Shown: positions 8,539 through 17,560, counted from the stretch's first letter. The stretch: 64,000 bases of DNA from Candidatus Leptovillus affinis (GCA_016705235.1 JADIYP010000006.1:744001-808000), one strand, 5' to 3'. Program-made: numbers and translations. Notes: generated from the sequence alone by a model not told the origin.

Positions 8539-10392
8539 CTACAAGGGGGTCTCTGGCGGCAGCGCAGAGATGCGCCACAAAACAAACTGGTCCTCGTCGA
8601 ATCCTTTCAGCCGTTCGCTAAATTGTTCGGCATGAACGGTATTTTGCTGCAAAAATTCGGCGACTTCAGGATCGTCGGCCACGGCCGTGGAAACCACCAC
8701 ATTGGCCCCGCCGGCAAACTTTTCCAACCGGGCGGCCATATTGACCGTCGAACCGAAATAATCGAAACGGCCGTTCAAATTCACCGCAATGCACGGCCCA
8801 TGATGCAAACTGGCCTTCAAGGCCAACGGCCGTTTCCCCTCCGGCGGGCGCTGCAATTGTTCCTGAGCCGCCAAAATGGCCTGCAACCCGGCCGCCGGGC
8901 GGCGAAACACAGCCATCACCGCATCGCCAATCGTTTTAACGATGGCCCCGTCGGCGGCTTCGATAGCTGCCCGCAAGACATCAAAATGGTCCATCACCAG
9001 CCCAAAAGCCGTCGCGTCGCCAATCTCCCGATACATGCGCGTCGAATCGACCAGATCGGTAAACAACACGGTCAGGCTGCCCACCACAATCTGGTCGCCG
9101 GGGCGCAGCGCCTCTTCGGCAAACAAATCGCGGAAGCGCTGCATGGCCGTCACTTCGGCGGCTACCACCGCGTCATCGCTCCAGGCCAGCCGCTCCATGA
9201 TAAAAAGCTGCTCGTCGTCGGTCAGGTTTTCCAGCAGCAGCTGCGGCTGCGGGGCCAGATGCAGTTCCGCGCCTTGCCAGCCTTCGGGCAAAGCGGGCAG
9301 ATGATGGGCCGCGCCGCCATCGGCCAGCACGCGCAAAAGTTGGCTGCCGGGCAGGCTCATGGTGCGCAGGCGGTAACGGCCGTTCTCCAACCAGGGCATC
9401 ACCTCGCGCCGGTCGCCCGGCGGCAAAAGCTGCTGCACAGCGATGTGCGGCGCGGACTGCGGCCCGGCCATGCAGTATTCCTGCACCGAGGCCACCACGC
9501 GCACGGCCGGATTCGGCCGAAAAGTCAGCTCAACCGACTGCGAGAAGTTGGCGGTGTAGTCGATGTGGCAGGTATGGCAGTGAACTGTGCGCCCAACCTC
9601 GCCCAACTCGGTCACGCTGTCGCGCACGCTGCGGCAGGAGGGGCAAAGCAAATCCCACTGAAAATCCAGCAACCCCAGGCGGGTGGCGTAAAGGCACAAT
9701 TCCAGCACCTCCCGGCGCGGCGCGCCCCAATAATCGGCCAGGGCATACGGCCGTATCCGGTCCAGACTCATATCGTCGCTTTCGCTCATGGTTTGCCTCA
9801 AGCGGGCAATCAACTCTGGCGACACGCCCAAATTTGCCAGCGCGGCGACAGCTTTGGCCAGCCGTTCGCGCCCGCCCGGCGCAAACCGCGCCGGCCGACC
9901 CGGCGCATCGACAACCTGCTTGTTTTCGGCGGCCAATTCTCCATAACGCCGGAAAGCCGCGCCAAACCGCAAGCGAGAAATCAGGCCGATTTGTAAGGGA
10001 ATGGCCGCGTAGCCCAGTAAATTGGCCGGGGCAGCCCACACTTCATAGACCAGCCGCGTGCCGCCTTCCGGCTGGGGATGGAGTTCGGCGCGCACGCGCA
10101 TCAGGGCGATGGGCTGGAGCAGGCCGGGTTTGTAACGGCGCACCACGCCAAACCGAAACGGGGCCACCCACTCGAATGGCTCTTCGTCCCATTCCAGAGC
10201 CACGCCGTAGATACGGAAGCGCAGACGGTGACGGCCGTTGGCCAATTCGGCCACGGCCGTAGGGTCTTCTTCGTAGCTTGGCAGGCCGGTGTCGCGGTCG
10301 AAGCGGTTGGTGTCGGCCACCAGCGGCCACAACTGCGCCGGACTACCGGCTAGCTGCCATTCCCAGCGAAAATAAAATTCGTGTTTGCTCAT
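8539..10392 (-). CDS. Class III adenylyl/guanylyl cyclase with SRPBCC and zinc-ribbon (DUF5939-like) front end
   Basis: 617 residues. Residues 1-150 look like an SRPBCC ligand-binding domain (WQLAGSPAQLWPLVADTNRF). The middle carries a zinc ribbon, LLCPSCRSV ... VHCHTCHIDY, followed by FSQSVELTFRPNPAVRVV, as in cyclases with a DUF5939 region. The C-terminal 190 residues are the cyclase domain: TVLFTDLVDSTRMYRE (first metal Asp near 441), VKTIGDAVMAVF (second metal Asp near 485), and FDYFGSTVNMAARLE (transition-state Asn/Arg). Catalytic residues appear complete, so cyclic nucleotide synthesis controlled by a hydrophobic ligand is a reasonable inference. Nucleotide specificity (A or G) cannot be settled here. 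Confidence 0.85.
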   Translation of the reverse strand: MSKHEFYFRWEWQLAGSPAQLWPLVADTNRFDRDTGLPSYEEDPTAVAELANGRHRLRFRIYGVALEWDEEPFEWVAPFRFGVVRRYKPGLLQPIALMRVRAELHPQPEGGTRLVYEVWAAPANLLGYAAIPLQIGLISRLRFGAAFRRYGELAAENKQVVDAPGRPARFAPGGRERLAKAVAALANLGVSPELIARLRQTMSESDDMSLDRIRPYALADYWGAPRREVLELCLYATRLGLLDFQWDLLCPSCRSVRDSVTELGEVGRTVHCHTCHIDYTANFSQSVELTFRPNPAVRVVASVQEYCMAGPQSAPHIAVQQLLPPGDRREVMPWLENGRYRLRTMSLPGSQLLRVLADGGAAHHLPALPEGWQGAELHLAPQPQLLLENLTDDEQLFIMERLAWSDDAVVAAEVTAMQRFRDLFAEEALRPGDQIVVGSLTVLFTDLVDSTRMYREIGDATAFGLVMDHFDVLRAAIEAADGAIVKTIGDAVMAVFRRPAAGLQAILAAQEQLQRPPEGKRPLALKASLHHGPCIAVNLNGRFDYFGSTVNMAARLEKFAGGANVVVSTAVADDPEVAEFLQQNTVHAEQFSERLKGFDEDQFVLWRISALPPETPL

Positions 10393-10445
10393 GTGGATTT
10401 CGGGTTGCGGGTGGGAGTTCGCTCAATTTATTAGGTGTACCTGTT

Positions 10446-10508
10446 AAGACCCTAAGGGTTTGACCTCGAGTAATTTTGCCTACCACGCGGCAAAACCCTT
10501 AGGGTCTT
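10446..10508. repeat. Intergenic hairpin repeat A, copy 3
   Basis: Arms AAGACCCTAAGGGTTT (10446-10461) and AAACCCTTAGGGTCTT (10493-10508) pair perfectly around a 31-base loop. It lies between two minus-strand genes: downstream of the sugar dehydrogenase and upstream of the cyclase. Confidence 0.9.
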
Positions 10509-10527
10509 CCAGAGATACTATTCGTTC

Positions 10528-12015
10528 TTATGGCGCGGGCACAATCTTGTACACCTTGCCGCTGGAGCCTACCGGATTGTAATAATCGGCCGTCAGCACA
10601 TACATCTCCCCGCTGGCGTCCTGGCCAAACGAAAGTGTGTAGAATGATGGCAGCGCGCTGCCATCGGGGCGCGTCAGCGGCACGGAGATCAGTTCCCACA
10701 GCCCGGCTTCCGGCGGCAAAATATCCGCGTAATAAATCTGGTTGCTGCCGATTTCGTTGTTGCTCACCCAATCGACGAAGAGGTAACGGCCGTATAATTC
10801 CGGCAGCGCCGCCCCACGGTACACATACCCGCCAATCACCGAGCGGCCAAAATCGCGCCGGTATTCCACCACCGGGTCCAGGAAGGTGTCGCCGTAAGCG
10901 CTTTGCGTGGCGCAGGTTTCCAGCGGTTGGGTAACGGCCGTTTTATTAAAACACGTCGTCGCTTCACGCACCGGCCAGCCATAATTGCCGCCCTTCACCA
11001 CGCGGTCAATTTCCTCAATGTAATCCTGGCCTACGTCGCCCACGTACAAAGCGCCGTCGCCGGCCAGATCGAAGGAAAAGCGGAATGGATTGCGGAAACC
11101 ATAGGCGTAAATCTCCGGCAGTCCCGCCTGCCCGACAAAGGGATTGTCGGCCGGGATGGAGTAAGGCGCGGCGCTGGGCGACGACGCGGCGCCCACGTCC
11201 AGGCGCACAATCGTGCCCAGCAAATTATCCCGCGCCTGCCCATTGCCCTCCGGCGGATGCCCAGTGCCGATGTCGTTGGCGTTGCCGCCATCGCCCAGGC
11301 CGATGTACAGGTAGCCGTCCGGGCCAAAGGCAAGCTGGCCGCCGTTGTGGTTCGTCTGCGGCTCATCCACCTGCAAAATCACCCGCTCCGACGCCAGATC
11401 GGCGCGGTTCGGATCATCGGCTGAGATGGAAAATTCCGAAATCACGCCGGTATGATCCCAATCGCTGGGCGCGTTGGGGCGCAGCGGCGCGCTGTAGTAG
11501 AGGAAGAAACGGCCGTTCGCCGCAAAATCCGGGTGTAAGGCGATGCCCAACAGCCCGCGCTCGTCATAATTTTCGTCAATGTCTACCATCCGGCTGCGCA
11601 CATCGATCAGCGGCTGCGGCAGGCGGCTGCCGGCGCTGTCCAGCACGTACACCACGCCAATCTGGTCCACAATGAACAAACGGCCGTCGCCCGCATCTGC
11701 CAGAGCCACCGGCGACACAAACCCATCGGCGATCAGGTTCAGGGCGGCGCGCACGTCGCGCGGCAGCGGCGTGGGCGTTTGGGTGGGCGTGGGGGATGGT
11801 TGATCGGTGGGCACGGCCGTTGGCTCTAATGTCGCCGTGGCGGTGGTGGTGGGCACGGCCGTATTCACCGGCATGGCCTGATGGGTCAGTGTGGGCGCAG
11901 GCGTTTTGGTGGGTGGAACGGCCGTCGGCGTTGGTTCGGCGGTTTGGCAGCCCGCCAACAGCAGCCCCAGGGCAATCATCCAGACGAACAAATGGAGAGG
12001 GTGTTTGGTATTCAT
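10528..12015 (-). CDS. PQQ-dependent sugar dehydrogenase-like lipoprotein (glucose/sorbosone dehydrogenase family)
   Basis: 495 residues. The N terminus ends in a lipobox (LLLAG-C23) followed by a Thr/Pro-rich spacer to about residue 85, so the protein should be lipid-anchored outside the membrane. The rest is a six-bladed GSDH propeller: RGLLGIALHPDFAANGRFFL, NHNGGQLAFGPDGYLYIGLG, YAYGFRNPFRFSFD, YVGDVGQDYIEEIDRV and KGGNYGWPVREA are characteristic family blocks, including the probable general-base His in LHPDF. These enzymes oxidise sugars using PQQ or act on aldoses with unknown acceptors. Its start lies 131 bp from a divergent esterase gene. Confidence 0.85.
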   Translation of the reverse strand: MNTKHPLHLFVWMIALGLLLAGCQTAEPTPTAVPPTKTPAPTLTHQAMPVNTAVPTTTATATLEPTAVPTDQPSPTPTQTPTPLPRDVRAALNLIADGFVSPVALADAGDGRLFIVDQIGVVYVLDSAGSRLPQPLIDVRSRMVDIDENYDERGLLGIALHPDFAANGRFFLYYSAPLRPNAPSDWDHTGVISEFSISADDPNRADLASERVILQVDEPQTNHNGGQLAFGPDGYLYIGLGDGGNANDIGTGHPPEGNGQARDNLLGTIVRLDVGAASSPSAAPYSIPADNPFVGQAGLPEIYAYGFRNPFRFSFDLAGDGALYVGDVGQDYIEEIDRVVKGGNYGWPVREATTCFNKTAVTQPLETCATQSAYGDTFLDPVVEYRRDFGRSVIGGYVYRGAALPELYGRYLFVDWVSNNEIGSNQIYYADILPPEAGLWELISVPLTRPDGSALPSFYTLSFGQDASGEMYVLTADYYNPVGSSGKVYKIVPAP

Positions 12016-12089
12016 GGGAGAAATTTAGCGCGAAACGGCCGTTTGTGCCATCACATTTTACGAGTAGACTACACAAATCTTACCAAGCC

Positions 12090-12123
12090 AAACCCCAAGG
12101 GTTTTCTTGAACCCTTGGGGTTT
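12090..12123. repeat. Intergenic hairpin repeat A, copy 4 (between divergent genes)
   Basis: AAACCCCAAGGGTT (12090-12103) pairs with AACCCTTGGGGTTT (12110-12123). The centre is CCAAG/CTTGG. It lies between divergent start codons at 12015 and 12147, ending 13 bases before the AGGAGA site of the esterase gene, so it cannot be a 3'-end terminator for either neighbour. Confidence 0.9.
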
Positions 12124-12146
12124 ACCCAACCCATCAGGAGAAACCC

Positions 12147-13109
12147 ATGCCCCTATCACACGATATGCCCCTGGCCGAACTGCGCGCCTACCAGGGTGTC
12201 AACCCCAAACCGGCCGATTTCGACGCCTTCTGGGAACGTGGTCTGGCCGAAATGCGGGCCACCGATCCGCAAATCGAACTTGTCCCCGCCCATTTTCAAA
12301 CCACTTACGCCGATTGTTTCCATCTCTACTTCACCGGCGTTGGCGGGGCGCGCCTGCACGCCAAATTTGTTCGCCCCAAACAGCAGGCCCAGCCCGGTCC
12401 GGCGCTGCTCATGTTTCACGGCTATTCCATGAACGCCGGTGAATGGCTGGACAAACTGGCCTACGCCGCCGCCGGTTTCACCGTCGCCGCGTTAGATTGC
12501 CGCGGGCAGGGTGGCCAATCGCAAGACCTGGGCGGCGCAACCGGCTGGACCCTGCACGGCCACATCGTCCGCGGTCTCGACGATGCCCCGGAAATGCTCA
12601 GTTTCCGCCAAATCTTCCTGGACACGGCCCAACTGGCGGCCATCGTCATGGCCATGCCGCAGGTAGACGAAAACCGCGTCGGCGCGACGGGAGCCAGCCA
12701 GGGCGGCGGCCTAACGCTGGCCTGCGCCGCTCTGGAACCGCGTATTCGTCGCGCGGCCCCCATATACCCCTTTTTGTGCGATTACCAACGCGTTTGGGAA
12801 ATGGATTTGGACGAGGGCGCGTATGAGGAATTAAAAAGTTACTTTCGCCGCTTCGACCCGCGCCACGAACGCGAAGCGGCGATTTTTACCCAATTGGGCT
12901 ATGTGGATGTGCAGCATCTCGCGCCGCGCATCCGCGCCGAAGTGCGGCTGGCGGTGGGGCTGCGCGACAAAATCTGCCCGCCCTCGACGCAGTTTGCCGC
13001 CTACAACAAAATCACCGCGCCCAAATCGCTGGACCTCTACCCGGAATTCGCCCATGAACACCTGTACGGCCACGCCGACCGCGTTTTTCAATTCATGCTG
13101 GGGCTGTAG
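12147..13109 (+). CDS. Acetyl-xylan esterase / cephalosporin-C deacetylase family (AXE1)
   Basis: 320 residues, AGGAGA 7 bases upstream of ATG. Typical AXE1 order: PKPADFDAFWERGLAEM near the start, LMFHGYSMNAGEWLDK (oxyanion loop), DCRGQGGQSQD, nucleophile GATGASQGGG (Ser184), then LAVGLRDKICPPST (acid Asp) and YPEFAHEHLYGH (His). Family members remove acetyl groups from xylo-oligosaccharides and similar esters. No signal peptide, so the enzyme is cytoplasmic and would act on imported oligosaccharides. The gene contains no ACGGCCGT octamer, unlike most neighbours. Family call is firm. Confidence 0.9.
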   Translation: MPLSHDMPLAELRAYQGVNPKPADFDAFWERGLAEMRATDPQIELVPAHFQTTYADCFHLYFTGVGGARLHAKFVRPKQQAQPGPALLMFHGYSMNAGEWLDKLAYAAAGFTVAALDCRGQGGQSQDLGGATGWTLHGHIVRGLDDAPEMLSFRQIFLDTAQLAAIVMAMPQVDENRVGATGASQGGGLTLACAALEPRIRRAAPIYPFLCDYQRVWEMDLDEGAYEELKSYFRRFDPRHEREAAIFTQLGYVDVQHLAPRIRAEVRLAVGLRDKICPPSTQFAAYNKITAPKSLDLYPEFAHEHLYGHADRVFQFMLGL

Positions 13110-13164
13110 CCGATCTCGCCGCGAAAGTGTCGGGCGCACGCATCGACCCAATCGCTCGAACATA

Positions 13165-13193
13165 GCCGGCCCGATTCCAGAATTGGGCCGGCC
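13165..13193. terminator. GC-rich hairpin after the esterase gene
   Basis: AGCCGGCCCGATT is followed closely by AATTGGGCCGGCC, giving a stem of about 12 bp with one wobble and a 4-base loop, 55 bp after the esterase stop. There is no U-run, so termination is only a guess. Confidence 0.4.
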
Positions 13194-13286
13194 GAATGAA
13201 CGCCATTTTTACCAGGTTGCCGGTGCGCAACTCTTCCGATGGCTTCAAATTGGGTTACAATATGGGCTTAAGGCAGGTAATTTTCC

Positions 13287-13715
13287 ATGCAAACAATGAC
13301 TCTCGATGAAATCAGAACTTTTTTATTGACCGGCACGCGCACCGGCAAACTGGCTACGGTAAGACCAGACGGCCGTCCTCACGCTGCCCCGGTCTGGTTC
13401 TTACTGGATGGTGAAGATATAGTCTTTACCACCTGGCACGAATCGGTAAAAGCCCGCAATATCCGCCACAACCCGCAGGTGAGTTTTGTGGTGGATGACG
13501 ACACGCCGCCATTCGCTTTTGTGATTGTGGAGGGAACGGCCGTTTTAGAAGACAACCCCGACGCTCTGAAGCAGTGGGCGACACGCATTGGCGGCCGGTA
13601 TATGGGCGAGGATCAGGCCGAAGCGTTTGGCCGGCGCAACAGCGTGCCCGGCGAGCTGGTGGTACGGCTCACCCCCACCAAAATCATCGCCCAAAAAGAG
13701 CTGGCCGGCTGGTAA
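13287..13715 (+). CDS. PPOX-class flavin-binding oxidoreductase (pyridoxamine 5'-phosphate oxidase fold)
   Basis: 142 residues. ATG at 13287 follows AAGGCAGG. The split-barrel pattern is clear: GKLATVRPDGRPHAAPVWFLLDG, VFTTWHESVKARNIRHNPQV and VVRLTPTKII near the end. This matches PPOX-class proteins of the F420- or FMN-dependent type common in Actinobacteria and Chloroflexota. Size is normal for the family. Whether the cofactor is F420, FMN or heme cannot be decided. Monocistronic by context; a hairpin repeat follows. Confidence 0.8.
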   Translation: MQTMTLDEIRTFLLTGTRTGKLATVRPDGRPHAAPVWFLLDGEDIVFTTWHESVKARNIRHNPQVSFVVDDDTPPFAFVIVEGTAVLEDNPDALKQWATRIGGRYMGEDQAEAFGRRNSVPGELVVRLTPTKIIAQKELAGW

Positions 13716-13732
13716 ACCAATTGTACCTGTAC

Positions 13733-13774
13733 AGACCCCAAGGGTTTTCTTGGGGTATCAAACCCTTGGGGTCT
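13733..13774. repeat. Intergenic hairpin repeat A, copy 5
   Basis: AGACCCCAAGGGTTT (13733-13747) pairs with AAACCCTTGGGGTCT (13760-13774). The right flank continues TGCCAGAGAAACCTGAACA, nearly identical to the flank of copy 11 at 57543, so the mobile or copied unit extends beyond the stem. Confidence 0.9.
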
Positions 13775-13806
13775 TGCCAGAGAAACCTGAACAATTACCA
13801 TTATTT

Positions 13807-13927
13807 GGGTCTTTGGGATTTCGTGGAGTCCGGCGTGAAGCGTGATGCGTAAGGCGTGGAGCCTCTCCGGTCACGTATCACGCATCACGCTTCATTGAGC
13901 GTCAACCCCCTGAATTCCTGAAGAGCC
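13807..13927. repeat. Inverted-heptamer element B, copy 1
   Basis: Conserved left end GGGTCTTTGGGATTTCGTGG, a core of GCGTGAA/GCGTGAT heptamers facing their complement (ATCACGCATCACGC), then a conserved right end GTCAACCCCCTGAATTCCTG. The same ends flank copies at 28562, 43878 and 54798. It lies between two plus-strand genes. Confidence 0.85.
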
Positions 13928-13965
13928 CATTATTTTTCGATTTCTGTCAACGTAGGAGGAGAACC

Positions 13966-15039
13966 ATGACCCGCAAAACCATTGGATACACAGAACTTGA
14001 ATGGACCTGCCCTTTCTGCGGAACCCGCAATCCGGGCACAGCCACCAAATGCACCGGCTGCCAGGCCCCGATGCCGGCCGACACGAAGTTTGAACAGGCC
14101 GCCGAAGAAAAGCTGATGACCGACGAGGCAAAAATTGCCGAGGCGAAAGCCGGGCCAGACATTCATTGCCCCTTCTGCGGCGCGCGGAACCCCGCTGGCG
14201 CAACAACTTGCGTGCAGTGCATGGCGGAATTGAGCGAGGGCGTGCAGCGCGAAAAAGGCCAGGCCATTGGGGCGCACCGCGATCAACCGGCGGCCGACGT
14301 TGCCTGCCCTTACTGCGGGACCATGAACCCGGCGTCGGCCCTGAAGTGCCAGCAGTGCAGTTCCAGCATGGCGGAAACAAGAGAACAACCGAAAGTGGAA
14401 ACGGCCGTTGCCCCACGCAGCCGCACCACCACCTACATCATCGTCGGCGTGGTCGCTGTATTTGTTTTGTTATGCGGCGCATTTTTCTTCTTCGCCAACC
14501 GCACCAGCGACGTGATTGGCACGGTTTCGGACGTTAATTGGACACGCGCCGTCAGCATCGAAGCCTTGCGGCCGGTAGAACGCAAAGATTGGCAGGACCA
14601 AATCCCCGCCGGAGCGCAAATAGGCTCCTGCACCCAGGAAGTTCGCACCACCCAGGCCAATCCCGCGCCCAACTCAGTGGAAGTGTGCGGCACGCCCTAC
14701 ACGGTAGACACCGGCACAGGCGTCGGCGAAGTGGTTCAGGATTGCGAATACGAAGTGTATGACGATTATTGCAGCTACACCGCCGAGGAATGGCAGGTCA
14801 TCGACACCGTGCGCCAGCAAGGCAACGACCTGAATCCGTTCTGGCCGGAGCCACAGTTGGCCGCTGGCGAACGCGCCGGCGCTCAGGATGCCAGCTACGT
14901 CATCACCTTCCGCACCGATGGCGATACGTACGATTACAGCACAAACGAAACCCAATTCATGCAGGCAGAGATTGGCAGCCAGTGGATTTTGAAGATCAAC
15001 ACCTTTAACGACGTCAACGCCATCGAACCGGCAAATTAA
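13966..15039 (+). CDS. Membrane-anchored protein with three zinc ribbons
   Basis: 357 residues, strong GGAGGAG site. Three double-CxxC ribbons lie in the N-terminal half: CPFCGTRNPGTATKCTGC, CPFCGARNPAGATTCVQC and CPYCGTMNPASALKCQQC. One membrane helix follows (TTTYIIVGVVAVFVLLCGAF), then an extracytoplasmic part of about 180 residues with several Cys (GSCTQEV, VEVCGTP, DCEYEVYDDYCSY). So the ribbons are cytoplasmic and the C-terminal domain is outside. I do not recognise a named family for the outer domain. It may relay or scaffold between the two sides. A large nested hairpin follows the stop. Confidence 0.7.
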   Translation: MTRKTIGYTELEWTCPFCGTRNPGTATKCTGCQAPMPADTKFEQAAEEKLMTDEAKIAEAKAGPDIHCPFCGARNPAGATTCVQCMAELSEGVQREKGQAIGAHRDQPAADVACPYCGTMNPASALKCQQCSSSMAETREQPKVETAVAPRSRTTTYIIVGVVAVFVLLCGAFFFFANRTSDVIGTVSDVNWTRAVSIEALRPVERKDWQDQIPAGAQIGSCTQEVRTTQANPAPNSVEVCGTPYTVDTGTGVGEVVQDCEYEVYDDYCSYTAEEWQVIDTVRQQGNDLNPFWPEPQLAAGERAGAQDASYVITFRTDGDTYDYSTNETQFMQAEIGSQWILKINTFNDVNAIEPAN

Positions 15040-15045
15040 TCGAAT

Positions 15046-15229
15046 AGAGATTAGAGATTGGGGATTGGGGCCTGATTGACTGACAAAACTTATCTAACCG
15101 CGGAGAACGCGGAGAGCGCGGAGTTTGTACCAGAGAAAACCTCCGCGTCCTCTGCGCCCTCCGCGGTAAAATTCTGAGATTTGTCAGTCAATCAGGGATT
15201 GGAGGATTGAAACTCAATCTCTAATCTCT
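15046..15229. repeat. Three-tier nested inverted repeat
   Basis: Outer stem: 15046-15060 with 15215-15229 (15 bp perfect, AGAGATT heptamers). Middle stem: CCTGATTGACTGACAAA (15071-15087) with its exact complement at 15180-15196. Inner stem: 15097-15123 with 15141-15167, nonamer GCGGAGAAC-like repeats, about five mismatches in 27. The right outer arm overlaps the 3' end of the histidine kinase gene and supplies its last codons. Confidence 0.9.
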
Positions 15230-16703
15230 AATCTCTAATCTCCAGCTTTTCCTCTTCGCTGAGGTTCAGCGGCCACCACACATTGGCGATGGTTCCCTGG
15301 CCTAATCCGGGGGAATCGATGGTGATACGGCCGTTATAAAAATCCACTATCGAACGCGTCAACGACAACCCCAACCCCACACCGCCAGCCGCCCGTGTCC
15401 GCGCCTTATCGGCGCGATAAAACCGCTCAAAAATATGCGGCAAATCATCCGCCGAAATGCCCTGCCCGGTATCGGCCACCGACACCCGCAGCACGTCCCC
15501 TTCCTGCCACAACCGCCAGGTTATCCGCCCGCCCGGCGGCGAATAACGAATGGCGTTCTCCAATAAATTACGGAACACAACCTGCATGTGGGTCCGGCTG
15601 GCGGCTACCGGCGGCAAAGCCGGCGGCGTATCCAGCGCCAATTCAAGCTCCCGTTCGGCCAACTGCGGCTCAAATTTAAAGCGCAGCCCATGCGCCAGAC
15701 GCACCGGATCCACCCAGTCATGTCCTTGCTCCGCCCGCCCGGAATCAAACCGCGACAGCAAAATCAAATCATTAACCAGATTGCCCAACCGCATCACCTC
15801 ATCGTCGATTTCGGCGATGTATTGCCGGGTAGTTTCTTCGTCCAGACCGCCATCCCGCAGGGCTTCGCTGCGCAAACGAACGGCCGTCAGCGGCGTGCGC
15901 AGTTCGTGAGAGGCATTACCGGCGAAGGCGCGCTGTTCCAACAGCATAGCCTCCACCTCGGCGGCCATGTGGTTGAAGGCGGCGGCCAATTCGCCAAATT
16001 CGTCGTGGCGATCTTGTGGCAGCCGCTGCGCCAGATCACCCTCGGCCATGCGCATGGCCGAGACGCGCATCGTTTCCAACGGACGAGTCATCGACGTAGA
16101 CAGCCACAGGCTGGCAATGACGGCCAACACGGCCAGCAGCAGCACGCTGCCCACCAGGACCAACCAGCGCTCAAAAACCAGTTCTTGCGCCGCCGTATAA
16201 GGAGCAGCCAGCCGCACAATGCTCATGATTTCGCCATCTTCTAAAATGGGCGCGGCCACATAAACAGTCTGCACGCCTTGCGCATTGGGGCGAACGTCGG
16301 CGGTGGTTTGCAATTGGAAGGCAGCGGCTATTTCCGAATCTCTGGACAAATTTTGGCCGATGGCCACACCGGCCGTATCCAACCACACCACCCCATGCTT
16401 ATCCAGCAGCAGTACCTGCGCATTGAGCGTCGCGGCATAATCCTGAACAATCTGGATTAAAGCAGTCTGGGCAGCGTTGGCGCTGTCTCCTTCGTGATCA
16501 GCTTCGCCGTGAAGGAAAGTCTCGACTGGTTTTTTTAGCGCCTGGGCCATGAGGTCGGCCTGATCGATGAGATTTCGCCGGTAATCGTCGGCCGCGCCCT
16601 GAGAAATCTGCTGCCCGGACAGTAACGCCAGGAGACCAAACCCTAACAAAATAAGGCCAGCGTAGGCCACCATCATGCGCGTGCGTAAACGCCAATGTTT
16701 CAT
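15228..16703 (-). CDS. Sensor histidine kinase
   Basis: 491 residues starting at ATG 16703, 5 bases after the response-regulator stop. Order: first helix MMVAYAGLILLGFGLLALL, an outer sensing region of about 140 residues, second helix, HAMP (TSMTRPLETMRVSAMRMAEG), HisKA with FAGNASHELRTPL (His266), then HATPase with N-box RNLLENAIRYSPPGG, VADTGQGIS, IFERFYRAD and GVGLGLSLT. All catalytic boxes are intact. The last residues (LEIRD) and the stop come from the heptamer repeat that borders the gene. It forms a two-gene operon with the OmpR-type regulator. Signal unknown; the adjacent divergent genes are the most likely targets. Confidence 0.93.
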   Translation of the reverse strand: MKHWRLRTRMMVAYAGLILLGFGLLALLSGQQISQGAADDYRRNLIDQADLMAQALKKPVETFLHGEADHEGDSANAAQTALIQIVQDYAATLNAQVLLLDKHGVVWLDTAGVAIGQNLSRDSEIAAAFQLQTTADVRPNAQGVQTVYVAAPILEDGEIMSIVRLAAPYTAAQELVFERWLVLVGSVLLLAVLAVIASLWLSTSMTRPLETMRVSAMRMAEGDLAQRLPQDRHDEFGELAAAFNHMAAEVEAMLLEQRAFAGNASHELRTPLTAVRLRSEALRDGGLDEETTRQYIAEIDDEVMRLGNLVNDLILLSRFDSGRAEQGHDWVDPVRLAHGLRFKFEPQLAERELELALDTPPALPPVAASRTHMQVVFRNLLENAIRYSPPGGRITWRLWQEGDVLRVSVADTGQGISADDLPHIFERFYRADKARTRAAGGVGLGLSLTRSIVDFYNGRITIDSPGLGQGTIANVWWPLNLSEEEKLEIRD

Positions 16704-16708
16704 CGGGG

Positions 16709-17401
16709 TTATTCCGAAGCTGCCAGGCGGTAGCCTATGCCGCGCACCGTCTGGATGAATTGCGGATCGCTGGGGTTGGCTTCGACTTTTTCGCGCAGCC
16801 AGCGCACATGGACGTCCAACGTGCGCGTATCGCCGAGCCAGTCGGTGCCCCATACCTCGTCAAACAGTTCAGCGCGGGTGACAACCTGGCCAACATGATG
16901 GAGCAGCAGGCTGAGGAGTTCAAATTCTTTGTAACGCAGCGTGAGTTCTTGATTGTTTTTGAACGCGCGGCGGGTGTCTAATTCGATGCGCAGAGGTCCG
17001 GCGGTTAATTCGCCGGCCGGTTTGGGCTGGGTCTGGTCGAGGGCGACGCGGCGCAGCATGGCGCGGATGCGAGCCAACAATTCGCGGCTGCTAAAAGGCT
17101 TGGTCAGGTAGTCGTCGGCGCCGAGTTCCAGGCCCAGGATGCGGTCTACTTCGTCGCTGAGGGCGGTGAGCATGAGGATGGGCACAGGGCTTGATTTGCG
17201 CAGCGCTTTGCAGACTTCCCAGCCGTCCATTTCGGGCATGAGGACATCTAAGACGACGACGTCCGGATTTTCGGTGAGCGCGGTTTCCAGGCCGATACGG
17301 CCGTTATCCGCCACCAACACCCGATACCCCGATTCGCGCAGTTTACGCGCCAATGGACCAGTGATCATTTTTTCATCATCTACTAACAGGATCGTTGTCA
17401 T
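16709..17401 (-). CDS. OmpR-family response regulator
   Basis: 230 residues, start MTTILLVDDEKM at 17401. Receiver with acidic pocket (D8, D9), phosphoacceptor D52 in VVLDVLMPEMDG, Thr in LMLTALS and Lys in YLTKPFSSREL. The C-terminal winged helix is complete: RYKEFELLSLLLHHVGQVVT and DVHVRWLREKVEANP, ending VRGIGYRL. Partner of the downstream kinase. About 160 bp separate its start from the divergent small-protein genes at 17561, which may be its regulon together with ApbE. Confidence 0.93.
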   Translation of the reverse strand: MTTILLVDDEKMITGPLARKLRESGYRVLVADNGRIGLETALTENPDVVVLDVLMPEMDGWEVCKALRKSSPVPILMLTALSDEVDRILGLELGADDYLTKPFSSRELLARIRAMLRRVALDQTQPKPAGELTAGPLRIELDTRRAFKNNQELTLRYKEFELLSLLLHHVGQVVTRAELFDEVWGTDWLGDTRTLDVHVRWLREKVEANPSDPQFIQTVRGIGYRLAASE

Positions 17402-17560
17402 AGGTGTGATTGTGTCACAGCGGCGCACGGCAATCAAGGGGGCGTTTTTAATTTAAGGTGGATTTAACATTATTTAGGTCGGTTTTAACAACGACGCCGT
17501 TAATCTCCGGTATTGTTAGAGCATACAACTTGGATGAAACACGTTACGGAGGCATTATTT

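Noticed and set aside
8320..9996. A long plus-strand open frame of over 550 codons opposite the adenylyl cyclase gene
   Set aside because: It lies antisense to a gene with complete cyclase motifs, has no ribosome site and its translation is His/Gln/Arg-rich without domains; it is a GC-driven shadow.
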